A DNA stretch of 64,000 nucleotides from Anaerolineae bacterium (GTDB taxonomy: Bacteria > Chloroflexota > Anaerolineae > Anaerolineales > Villigracilaceae), in the NCBI GenBank assembly GCA_018645405.1, contig JABGOQ010000072.1, positions 20,528-84,527 of the forward strand, read 5' to 3'. Of the stretch, positions 16,606 to 23,590 are shown one piece after another. Each line of letters starts with the position of its first letter. Position 1 is the first letter of the stretch. Both the position numbers and the translations under genes were made by a program. The notes beneath the pieces were generated by a model that did not search any database, had not been told where the DNA came from, and was given only the letters and a program-made list of their open reading frames with translations.

Positions 16606-18102
16606 TTAAAAATCGCTCAAATTAAAATAATTATAAATAGCCTGCGTCAACTCCACAAAAAGCGGATTGACCTCTCCCCAAATCCCTTGCACGGGATGGT
16701 AGGTGTAGATCGCGAGAACAAAATCACCGCCGGGAGTATAGATAATACCCACATCGCTGATGTCGTGTACAACGCCGAAACGATCAGGGATAAACCCGTG
16801 CTTATGGGCAACTTTTGTCCCGTCGGGAAGACCAGCTTGGATGAGGGAGCCAAATTTATCTTGCTCCATATACTCGATCATCAATTTGCAATCTGCCTGG
16901 CTGATCTGATTTGGGAAAGCCGCCACCAAGGCACCGCCGCCTGTCTCGGAACATTGGTAGATATCTGTGAGCAACATCCCAATATCTGAAGATGTCGTTT
17001 GATTATAATCATCTGGATTTGTATAGACATCCGTTCGTTGATTGGCGGGGGTGCTGTATCGCTTCAAAAGCGGACAAGGATTTGTTGGATTACAGAAGAA
17101 TCCCGCCATGAAAGTATTTTCCAGCCCAAGGGCTTGCAAATCTTCGGTCACAATTATTGGGCCTTGGAAAGCGTTGATTTGCGTCATCAGAATATCAGCA
17201 GCAGCATTATCAGATTGCTGGAAGACATCTTCCATATACCCTGCTGTTTTTTTATCAGGTGTGCCGCGATGAATGATATTGGAGAGCATAATCGGAATCT
17301 TGATCGTGCTAGATGCGGTGATGGCAACATCGGGATCTACGGATAGTTCCTCGCCGTTATCAAGGGAAAAATGGATTTCTTGCGCGTTTTGAAGGTCGCT
17401 CAGATAGAAGTTGATGACACCATCAAAACCAGAAAGGTCGATGATTTGCTTGAGCAGGATTTCGAGATTCTCCATCGTAGGGCGGGCTGGTGCGGTACGT
17501 TGATAGGAGAGAGAGACGACTCTATTGGATGGGGAATTTAAGGCATCTTCGATCAACGTTAAGGCACGATTGATATTGAGTTCTCGGCCAGATTCCCCTG
17601 TTTCAAAGTTGACGCTACCTGCAATTGGTTGGGCGGCAGAAGCTGGTAGATCGTAACGCGCAGCTATTTCAGTCTCGAGGTAGGCGAGCAACTGCTCATC
17701 TTCCAGTGATGCTCGGAGGGGAATCGCAGATGCGGGTCGCGGGCGATTCCAGAGGTTATCCCAAAATCCGCCCCAGAATGATGATGTGGTGCGGGCCAGA
17801 TCGGCTGCGGCGAGCATACTTTCGATATCCACACTAAAACCAACTTGTGCCGGGGAGATATGGATACTTTCACCGGCATATTGAATTTCGACAGGCTGAG
17901 TATAAACTTGCAGCACTCGTTCAGATGCAATTTGGGCATTTACGCCGCCCACAGCAATGCCGCCAATGGTCATCCCGGCAGGATAATTATTGCGTTCGCG
18001 GCTGTAGTTAACTAGCTGAAATAGCGTTAGCGCAACTGCGGCAACGACAAAGATTAGGGAGATAAAGCGTAAAATAATGGATGATGTGTTTCGGGTTCTC
18101 AC
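16606..18102 (-). CDS. Secreted/anchored beta-lactamase-fold serine hydrolase with PG_binding_4-like domain
   Basis: A 498-residue protein with an N-terminal transmembrane anchor (about 10-30). A PG_binding_4-type domain follows (about 45-200, with GGVNAQIASERVLQVYTQPV). The C-terminal half is class A beta-lactamase-like, with SxxK STIK (265-268) and SDN (297-299). The third motif reads KHG (near 425) instead of KTG/KSG, and no ExxxN omega-loop was identified. This could be a beta-lactamase, a D,D-peptidase-like enzyme or an inactive relative; the peptidoglycan-binding-type domain favours cell-wall association. It is a single-gene unit, divergent from the proline dehydrogenase gene. Confidence 0.85.
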   Translation of the reverse strand: MRTRNTSSIILRFISLIFVVAAVALTLFQLVNYSRERNNYPAGMTIGGIAVGGVNAQIASERVLQVYTQPVEIQYAGESIHISPAQVGFSVDIESMLAAADLARTTSSFWGGFWDNLWNRPRPASAIPLRASLEDEQLLAYLETEIAARYDLPASAAQPIAGSVNFETGESGRELNINRALTLIEDALNSPSNRVVSLSYQRTAPARPTMENLEILLKQIIDLSGFDGVINFYLSDLQNAQEIHFSLDNGEELSVDPDVAITASSTIKIPIMLSNIIHRGTPDKKTAGYMEDVFQQSDNAAADILMTQINAFQGPIIVTEDLQALGLENTFMAGFFCNPTNPCPLLKRYSTPANQRTDVYTNPDDYNQTTSSDIGMLLTDIYQCSETGGGALVAAFPNQISQADCKLMIEYMEQDKFGSLIQAGLPDGTKVAHKHGFIPDRFGVVHDISDVGIIYTPGGDFVLAIYTYHPVQGIWGEVNPLFVELTQAIYNYFNLSDF

Positions 18103-18239
18103 GGAACCTCCGAGCGTGTTTTATTTTTAAAATTGATGACTTTTGTCACCCGCAGAGTATAACACGCTCACTCTAATCTGGTTTGCTATCCTGTTATGCT
18201 ATGATGGTTAAACAAACCGCAAACTAATTAGGAGAAAAA

Positions 18240-19205
18240 ATGCTTCGTTCTTTTTTAATTTATTTATCACAAGCAGGGTGGGCGCAACGGATGGTTACTG
18301 GCTGGTCTTTTGCCTGGAACGTTGCCTCTCGATTTGTGGCGGGGGAAACAAATGAAGAAGCGATGGCTGTGGTTAGAAAACTAAATGCCAAAGGCATTAA
18401 CGCAACATTGGATCAGCTTGGCGAACATACCTCGATGGCTGAAGAAGCCGTGCAATCAACAGAGCAAATTTTAGGTATTTTGGACGCAATCGAAGAAGCT
18501 GATGTTCGTGCCGGCGTTTCGATCAAGCTCACTCAAATTGGAATGGGGCTTGATTCAACCATTTGTCGCCAAAATTTGCGCCGTATCCTCGAAAGAGCAC
18601 AAGAATATAAGAATTTTGTGCGCATCGATATTGAAGACACCCCTTATACCGACATCACAATTGAAGCCTATAATGCAATGCTAGCAAATGACTATTCGCC
18701 TGAAACCGTTGGCATGGCAGTGCAATCTTATTTGTATCGTGCAGAAGAAGATACACGCAAAATGCTCGAAGATCGTACACGTTTTCGCCTAATTAAAGGT
18801 GCGTATAAAGAGCCACCTGATTTGGCTTATCCTAAAAAAGAAGATGTAGATGCCAACTTCGATTTGCTCACAAAAATCCTGATGGACGCCGCGCTTGCGG
18901 CTGGCTCACCTAAAGTGAGCGAGGACGGACGTATCCCACCCATCCCGGCAATTGCCACGCAAGATGATAAACGTGTTGATTTTGCAAAACAATACGCGAA
19001 GAAAATTGAATTAGATAAAGAAGCCTTTGAATTTCAAATGCTCTACGGTATTCGCCGAGATTTGCAGAATCAGCTTATAGAAGAAGGCTATCAAGTTCGT
19101 GTTTATGTTCCTTTTGGCACGCAATGGTATCCCTACTTTATGCGCCGCCTGGCAGAACGCCCTGCAAATTTGTGGTTCTTTATTTCTAATTTCTTTAAGA
19201 AATAA
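18240..19205 (+). CDS. putA-like: Proline dehydrogenase
   Basis: A 321-residue monofunctional PRODH, the (beta/alpha)8 flavoenzyme that oxidises proline to pyrroline-5-carboxylate and passes electrons to quinones. Visible are NATLDQLGEHTS near residue 60, VSIKLTQIGMGLD near 95, RIDIEDTPYTD, the RLIKGAYKEP strand (about 180), IATQDDKR, and the closing QMLYGIRRDLQ...VRVYVPFGTQWYPYFMRRLAERP, where the two arginines bind the substrate carboxylate. AGGAG lies 6 bases before the ATG. A terminator follows at 19228. The second enzyme, P5C dehydrogenase, is not in the window. Confidence 0.93.
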   Translation: MLRSFLIYLSQAGWAQRMVTGWSFAWNVASRFVAGETNEEAMAVVRKLNAKGINATLDQLGEHTSMAEEAVQSTEQILGILDAIEEADVRAGVSIKLTQIGMGLDSTICRQNLRRILERAQEYKNFVRIDIEDTPYTDITIEAYNAMLANDYSPETVGMAVQSYLYRAEEDTRKMLEDRTRFRLIKGAYKEPPDLAYPKKEDVDANFDLLTKILMDAALAAGSPKVSEDGRIPPIPAIATQDDKRVDFAKQYAKKIELDKEAFEFQMLYGIRRDLQNQLIEEGYQVRVYVPFGTQWYPYFMRRLAERPANLWFFISNFFKK

Positions 19206-19227
19206 ATGCGCAATCAAGGTACACTTG

Positions 19228-19254
19228 GTGCGGAGAATTTTCTCCGCACTTTTT
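19228..19254 (+). terminator. Intrinsic terminator after proline dehydrogenase
   Basis: A perfect 10-bp stem (19228-19237 with 19240-19249) followed by TTTTTATTT. It proves that the long frame beginning at 19206 is not the real start of the next gene. Confidence 0.88.
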
Positions 19255-19264
19255 ATTTAACGCT

Positions 19265-19299
19265 CGTATTCCGTATTCCGTATTGCGTATTTCGTAATG
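19265..19299 (+). repeat. Heptanucleotide tandem array 1 (CGTATTN)
   Basis: Five consecutive 7-base units: CGTATTC, CGTATTC, CGTATTG, CGTATTT, CGTAATG. The last two units form the left arm of a perfect 14-bp inverted repeat (19286-19299 with 19323-19336), whose right arm ends 4 bases before the SDR start codon. No coding explanation. Confidence 0.8.
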
Positions 19300-19340
19300 A
19301 TTTTGCTACCAAAAGTAAAAACCATTACGAAATACGAGAG

Positions 19341-20090
19341 ATGAGAAAACACCCACCTATGAACTCCTCCTCCCCCCTCGCCATCGTTACCGGAGCCGCC
19401 CATCGTTTGGGACGTGTTTTCGCACACACCCTTGCCAAGCAGGGATACGCAATTTTTCTTCATTATAATAATGCTGCGGATGAAGCGGAGTCGACCGCCG
19501 CCGAGTTGCGTTCGTTGGGCGTGGATGTCATCTTGGCAGAAGCCAACCTCGCGGATGCGGACTCAACCCAGGGCTTGTTCGCCCTTGTAGATTCATCTCC
19601 TCATCCTCTACGCGTTCTCGTTAACTCCGCCGCGACGATGCAGCGTGCCGATGCTCGTGAGTTAACGATTGCTGATTGGGATGCGACGATGAATCTCAAC
19701 CTCCGTGCCCCTTTCATTCTTGCCCAGCAAGCCCAAAGTCGGATGAGCGCAGCGGGCGGCGGGCTGATTGTCAATATCACCGATGTTGCCGCCGAGAAAG
19801 CATGGTCGGGATTTCCCACTTATACTGTTAGCAAAGCCGCCCTCCAATCCCTTACAAAAATTTTGGCGCGTAGCTTTGCACCAGAAGTGCGTGTTAATGC
19901 CATTGCCCCGGGACTCGTCCTCCCCGCCGATGATTTCCCTCCTGAAGAATGGAAACGTCTTATAAATCGCCTCCCCTTGAAACGCCCTGCCAGCATGGAC
20001 GAGATTGCCTCCGCGCTCGAATTTTTGCTAAAAAATGAATATATGACCGGGCAGACTATTACCGTGGGTGGCGGGTATTCACTTTTGTAA
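19341..20090 (+). CDS. SDR-family NAD(P)-dependent oxidoreductase (FolM/pteridine-reductase-like)
   Basis: A 249-residue short-chain dehydrogenase. Cofactor loop TGAAHRLGRVFA (residues 15-26); NNAA-type motif VNSAA near residue 95; Ser in the NITDVAAEK strand (about 140); catalytic YTVSK (about 156-160); terminal GQTITVGGGYSLL. The TGAAHRLG start and the RLPLKRPASMDEIA ending are typical of the FolM/pteridine-reductase branch, which can reduce dihydropterins; folE and folB occur at the far end of the window. The frame is open back to 19206, but a terminator and a repeat array lie there, so the ATG at 19341 (or 19359) is chosen. A weak SD sits in the repeat arm. Confidence 0.85.
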   Translation: MRKHPPMNSSSPLAIVTGAAHRLGRVFAHTLAKQGYAIFLHYNNAADEAESTAAELRSLGVDVILAEANLADADSTQGLFALVDSSPHPLRVLVNSAATMQRADARELTIADWDATMNLNLRAPFILAQQAQSRMSAAGGGLIVNITDVAAEKAWSGFPTYTVSKAALQSLTKILARSFAPEVRVNAIAPGLVLPADDFPPEEWKRLINRLPLKRPASMDEIASALEFLLKNEYMTGQTITVGGGYSLL

Positions 20091-20092
20091 AA

Positions 20093-20132
20093 ACCAGTCA
20101 GACCAGGGACCAGTAGACCAGCAGACCAGGAG
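20093..20132 (+). repeat. Octanucleotide tandem array 2 (ACCAGNAG)
   Basis: Five degenerate units of 7-9 bases beginning ACCAG: ACCAGTCAG, ACCAGGG, ACCAGTAG, ACCAGCAG, ACCAGGAG. The last unit supplies the AGGAG ribosome-binding site of the following gene (8 bases before its ATG), so unit content directly affects translation initiation. Confidence 0.8.
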
Positions 20133-20140
20133 ACTAAATA

Positions 20141-20608
20141 ATGCCAAAATCCCCTCAATTTCTTATCAAACGCCTCCGCAGCGAAGGATCAAAGATGACC
20201 GAATTCTTCGAAGGTTTGGATGATTCTGCTTGGGCAAAAACCGTTTACACCGAAGGTGGTGAGTGGACAATTCGCAATGTCCTCGCGCATTTCGTGACTG
20301 CTGAAAAGGCATTTCTGAAACTTTTTCCCAACATTGTTGATGGTGGTGAAGGCGTATCTAAAGATTTTAGCGTAGATCGTTATAATGCCCGCCAACAAGA
20401 GAAAACAGAAGAGCTTTCACCAAGTGAATTATTGATAAAATTTCAAGATGTCCGCGCTAAGATGGCGACTTGGGTAGAAACGCTCAACGAAGAAGATCTG
20501 CAGAAAGAAGGACGGCATCCTTTTCTTGGGGAAACCACAGTAGAGGAGATGATCAAGTTGGTCTATAGACATAATCAAATCCATTATCGGGATATGCGTA
20601 AAAGTTAA
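20141..20608 (+). CDS. DinB/ClbS-fold four-helix protein
   Basis: A 155-residue protein of the DinB/YfiT-like four-helix superfamily. FLIKRLRSEGSKMTEFFEGL is helix 1, GEWTIRNVLAHFVTAEKAFL carries the first metal-type histidine (His near residue 50), and LVYRHNQIHYRDMRK carries the second pair near the C-terminus. This H...HxxxH triad binds metal in thiol-dependent transferases; the reaction here cannot be told from sequence. The SD AGGAG belongs to repeat array 2. Confidence 0.82.
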   Translation: MPKSPQFLIKRLRSEGSKMTEFFEGLDDSAWAKTVYTEGGEWTIRNVLAHFVTAEKAFLKLFPNIVDGGEGVSKDFSVDRYNARQQEKTEELSPSELLIKFQDVRAKMATWVETLNEEDLQKEGRHPFLGETTVEEMIKLVYRHNQIHYRDMRKS

Positions 20609-20609
20609 A

Positions 20610-21488
20610 ATGTCTCGCCTAAAACCCCTCCTCACCTTCTCTAACCCTCCTCTCCTTGCCCTGGCTGTGCTGACCTATGCCCTCGGCGCGGGTATTGCGC
20701 GCTATCTTGGGCGAGCCAATAATCCCCTTCTCTTTGGGTTGGGATTTATCTGGATTCTGCTCCTCTTTTTGGCGATGAGTTTACTCACGATCTATTTTCG
20801 CCCGCATAATGAGCCTCTGGTCAAAGGTGAAACGATCAAAGAACAAAATTGGTTGCGTGCTGCCTTATTTCAGGTTTCCATCGCTGCACTTGGGATAGCG
20901 GCTTTATTATTTGTCACTTTTCTTCAGATGGGGGTTTCGCCTCCAGCTATTTTTTATGCAGTATTGATTTTTCTTACTGCCCTTATCTACGCCCTTCCAC
21001 CTTTGCGGTTGGCTACCAATGGCTTTGGAGAATTGGCTCTCGCCGTTCTTATTGCCCTGCTCATTCCCGCTTTTTCTCTTAGCTTGCAGATGGGTGAAAT
21101 CCATCGATTGCTGGGGGCATTTTCTTTTCCGCTCGTTGCACTCAGCCTCGCTTATTTCCTTGTTCTTGATTTCCCTACCTACAAAGAAGATCGCAAATAT
21201 GAACGAGGCAATCTTCTCTTTCGTATCGGCTGGCAGCGTGCCATTCCCCTCCATCATATTCTGATCCTGACAGCTTATTTTCTCTTTGCCACCATGCCGC
21301 AATTTGGTTTCCCTTGGGCAATTATTGGCCCTGTTTTTCTCGTGATGCCTTTTGCCCTTTTTGAAATCTATTGGATGCAAGAAATTGCGAGTGGCTCAAA
21401 TCCAAACTGGCGTTTTCTTAAAATCATTGCCACGACCGTGATAGGATTAACCCTCTACATCATCACCTTCACCCTCTGGACACGCTAA
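20610..21488 (+). CDS. UbiA-like membrane prenyltransferase homologue, first aspartate motif lost
   Basis: A 292-residue protein with eight or nine helices. It starts one base after the previous stop. It resembles the UbiA/MenA prenyltransferases: NPPLLALAVLTYALGAG at the start, PPLRLATNGFGELALAVL in the middle, and a second acidic motif DFPTYKEDRKYERGNLLFRIG (about 190-210) like the family's DxxxD. The first NDxxDxxxD motif is replaced by TIYFRPHNEP near residue 65, so prenyl-diphosphate binding is doubtful. It may be an inactive or repurposed relative. Its stop codon is inside repeat array 3. Confidence 0.75.
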   Translation: MSRLKPLLTFSNPPLLALAVLTYALGAGIARYLGRANNPLLFGLGFIWILLLFLAMSLLTIYFRPHNEPLVKGETIKEQNWLRAALFQVSIAALGIAALLFVTFLQMGVSPPAIFYAVLIFLTALIYALPPLRLATNGFGELALAVLIALLIPAFSLSLQMGEIHRLLGAFSFPLVALSLAYFLVLDFPTYKEDRKYERGNLLFRIGWQRAIPLHHILILTAYFLFATMPQFGFPWAIIGPVFLVMPFALFEIYWMQEIASGSNPNWRFLKIIATTVIGLTLYIITFTLWTR

Positions 21489-21527
21489 CCCTAACCTTAA
21501 ACTTTCAACTTTAAATCTTCAACTCAA
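21486..21527 (+). repeat. Heptanucleotide tandem array 3 (AACTTTA type)
   Basis: Six 7-base units from the UbiA-like stop codon to 3 bases before the moeA ATG: TAACCCT, AACCTTA, AACTTTC, AACTTTA, AATCTTC, AACTCAA. No SD remains in front of moeA. The units resemble the reverse complement of array 5 at 62739. Confidence 0.8.
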
Positions 21528-21530
21528 AAT

Positions 21531-22781
21531 ATGCCTGAATTTCTGACTCTCCTCCCCCCAAAAGAATCACTGGATAAATTACTGCGGAACCTTCCTGACC
21601 CTAAGCTTGCCACCGAAACGATTAGCACCGATTCGGCCTTAGGCAGAATCACCGCAACCGACCTCCGCGCCCCGCACGCTTTACCCGAATTCCCCCGCTC
21701 AACGGTGGACGGATTCGCGGTCAAAGCCGCCGATACTTATGGCGCATCGAATTTTCTCCCTGCCTACCTAAACCTGATTGGCGAATGTCCAATGGGCGCG
21801 GCTCCTGAGCTTGAGATCACGCCCACGACAACGGCCATTATCCACACCGGTGGGATGCTTCCCAAAGGCGCGGACGCAGTCGTCATGCTCGAATATACCC
21901 AAACCGTTGATAATGAAATCGAAATTCTACGTGCTGTTGCCGATGGGGAGAACGTGATCCGTATCGGTGAAGATGTTGTTGAAGGAAGCCTCATCAAGCC
22001 CAAAGGGAGTTCGATCCGCCCGGCTGAGGTGGGGGGGATGATGGCACTCGGCTTCACACAAATCGAAGTGGCGAAACATCCCAAAATCGGAATCATATCC
22101 AGTGGTGATGAAGTGGTCACGCCAGAAAAACGCCCAGAACCCGGGCAAGTCCGAGACATCAATTCCTATACATTATCAACTTTGGTAGAGAAATATGGGG
22201 GCGAGCCTGTGATTTACGGCATCGTAGCAGATAGTTTGGACGCGATGAAAATGGCGATATCGCGTGCCTTAGACGAATGCGAAATGGTGCTGATCACAGC
22301 CGGATCATCCGCCAGCGCACGCGATATGACCGCCGCCGCGATAGGCGAATTGGGCGAGCCAGGCGTGCTGGTGCATGGCGTAAACACCCGCCCCGGAAAG
22401 CCGACCATTTTGGGCGTTTGCGATGGCAAAGCGGTGATTGGCTTGCCAGGAAACCCTGTGAGTGCGTTGGTGAATGGATACGTTTTCGTTGCGCCCCTAG
22501 TGCGCCGATTATTGGGGCAAAGCGCAGAAGAATTGCGCCCCAGCATCTCGGCGAAGTTGACGGTAAATATCCCCTCACAGGCTGGGCGGGAGGATTGGAT
22601 ACCTGTAAAACTAGTCCCTGAGCGGAGCAGAGCGCAGTCGAAGGGCGGCTTTCTTGCTAATCCCATTTTTGGAAAATCAAATTTGATTTTCACCCTTGTC
22701 TCAGCGGATGGTTTGTTGAAAATCTCTGCGGATGCAACAGGCTTGAGCACAGGCGAGATCGTGGAAGTAATATTAATTTAA
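21531..22781 (+). CDS. moeA: Molybdopterin molybdenumtransferase MoeA
   Basis: A 416-residue MoeA, which inserts molybdate (or tungstate) into adenylated molybdopterin. Domains in order: the linker/N-domain with HALPEFPRSTVDGFAVKAAD (about 45-64), IHTGGMLPKGADAVVMLE (about 103), the central MoCF-binding domain with PKIGIISSGDEVV (about 185), LITAGSSASARD, and GLPGNPVSALV (about 305), then the C-terminal barrel. An extra segment, PERSRAQSKGG (about 364-374), is encoded by a palindromic-type repeat inserted in frame; the paralogue at 23591 lacks it. No SD is visible. Confidence 0.94.
   Translation: MPEFLTLLPPKESLDKLLRNLPDPKLATETISTDSALGRITATDLRAPHALPEFPRSTVDGFAVKAADTYGASNFLPAYLNLIGECPMGAAPELEITPTTTAIIHTGGMLPKGADAVVMLEYTQTVDNEIEILRAVADGENVIRIGEDVVEGSLIKPKGSSIRPAEVGGMMALGFTQIEVAKHPKIGIISSGDEVVTPEKRPEPGQVRDINSYTLSTLVEKYGGEPVIYGIVADSLDAMKMAISRALDECEMVLITAGSSASARDMTAAAIGELGEPGVLVHGVNTRPGKPTILGVCDGKAVIGLPGNPVSALVNGYVFVAPLVRRLLGQSAEELRPSISAKLTVNIPSQAGREDWIPVKLVPERSRAQSKGGFLANPIFGKSNLIFTLVSADGLLKISADATGLSTGEIVEVILI
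22614..22647 (+). repeat. Palindromic-type repeat unit inside moeA
   Basis: The segment starts GTCCCTGAGCGGAGC and ends GCAGTCGAAGGGC. It is of the CCCTGAGC...GTCGAAGGG type that I recall as a widely dispersed intergenic repeat of several bacterial phyla. Here it is in frame in the coding sequence and encodes the extra residues of the C-terminal domain. Confidence 0.6.
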
Positions 22782-22801
22782 TCAAAAAATACTGAGATCA
22801 T

Positions 22802-23533
22802 ATGAAAAAGATAACGAAGAAATATAATAAACAAAGCCTTATTGCAATAGTTATGCTGATTGCATTTCTTGCACAAGCCTGTCTTCAAACTGTAGAGAAA
22901 GATATGGATGCACCCCAGAGCAGCCCAGCGGTGAGTGAAACCTCAACCTGGACGCCGAGCCCCGCATCACCAACCGCGCTGCCAACTGCAACCAAAACCC
23001 CGATCTCAAATACCCCAACTGCTAGCCCCGCTCCTACTCAAGTACAAGAGGTTGTCTTTACAGTTTCTGGTGGAAATCTGAATATGCGTCGAGGATCCGA
23101 TCTGGCTTATAACTTCGTCGGTGTGTTGTATGACGGAGATGTAGCTGATGCAATCGGGCGTGACAGGAGGGGGGATTGGCTGTTGGTAGAATTACCCTCT
23201 AATCCAGACATGAAGGGATGGGTAACTACTGAGACAGAGTATTCTTCGGTAGAAGGAAATATTAAATCCCTTCCGCTTGTGGAAGTAGAAGCGGCTCTTC
23301 CTGCCTTTATACGTAACTGCACAAAACATACGATTTTAGTGCAGCCTGGAGATGTGCAATTGCTCAATAAATATAATGAAGCCGATAACGAAGGACACTT
23401 TGATGTGCTCACATACCAGATATACGATCTGGATGTGGCGGGTTCCCCGCGCTTAGAGGATGTCAGGCTGGCTGAAGGAAAAAGGGTAGATATTAACAAC
23501 GATGGAAACGGGGATAAATCGAAGTGTGAGTAA
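22802..23533 (+). CDS. SH3-domain lipoprotein
   Basis: A 243-residue exported protein. A lipoprotein signal (basic start, hydrophobic core, LAQAC lipobox with Cys27) precedes a Pro/Thr/Ser-rich linker (about 30-80). A bacterial SH3 domain follows (about 83-145, with NLNMRRGSDLAYNFVGVLYD and RGDWLLVELP...GWV), then a C-terminal domain of unknown type ending in DINNDGNGDKSKCE. SH3b domains bind peptidoglycan or proteins. It lies between the two moeA paralogues but has no obvious link with cofactor synthesis. Confidence 0.85.
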   Translation: MKKITKKYNKQSLIAIVMLIAFLAQACLQTVEKDMDAPQSSPAVSETSTWTPSPASPTALPTATKTPISNTPTASPAPTQVQEVVFTVSGGNLNMRRGSDLAYNFVGVLYDGDVADAIGRDRRGDWLLVELPSNPDMKGWVTTETEYSSVEGNIKSLPLVEVEAALPAFIRNCTKHTILVQPGDVQLLNKYNEADNEGHFDVLTYQIYDLDVAGSPRLEDVRLAEGKRVDINNDGNGDKSKCE

Positions 23534-23590
23534 GTTGAGTTGGTAGCCTATTCTATTACCTAACGTATAAAATTTATTTTCTAAAAAACT

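Noticed and set aside
19206..19340. Upstream extension of the SDR gene
   Set aside because: It would translate through an intrinsic terminator and a heptad repeat array; the SDR fold starts after 19341.
19265..21527. CRISPR-like appearance of the repeats
   Set aside because: Units are 7-9 bases without spacers, and no cas genes are present.
22214..22750. Minus-strand frame of 178 codons inside moeA
   Set aside because: Shadow of moeA codon bias; no start context.
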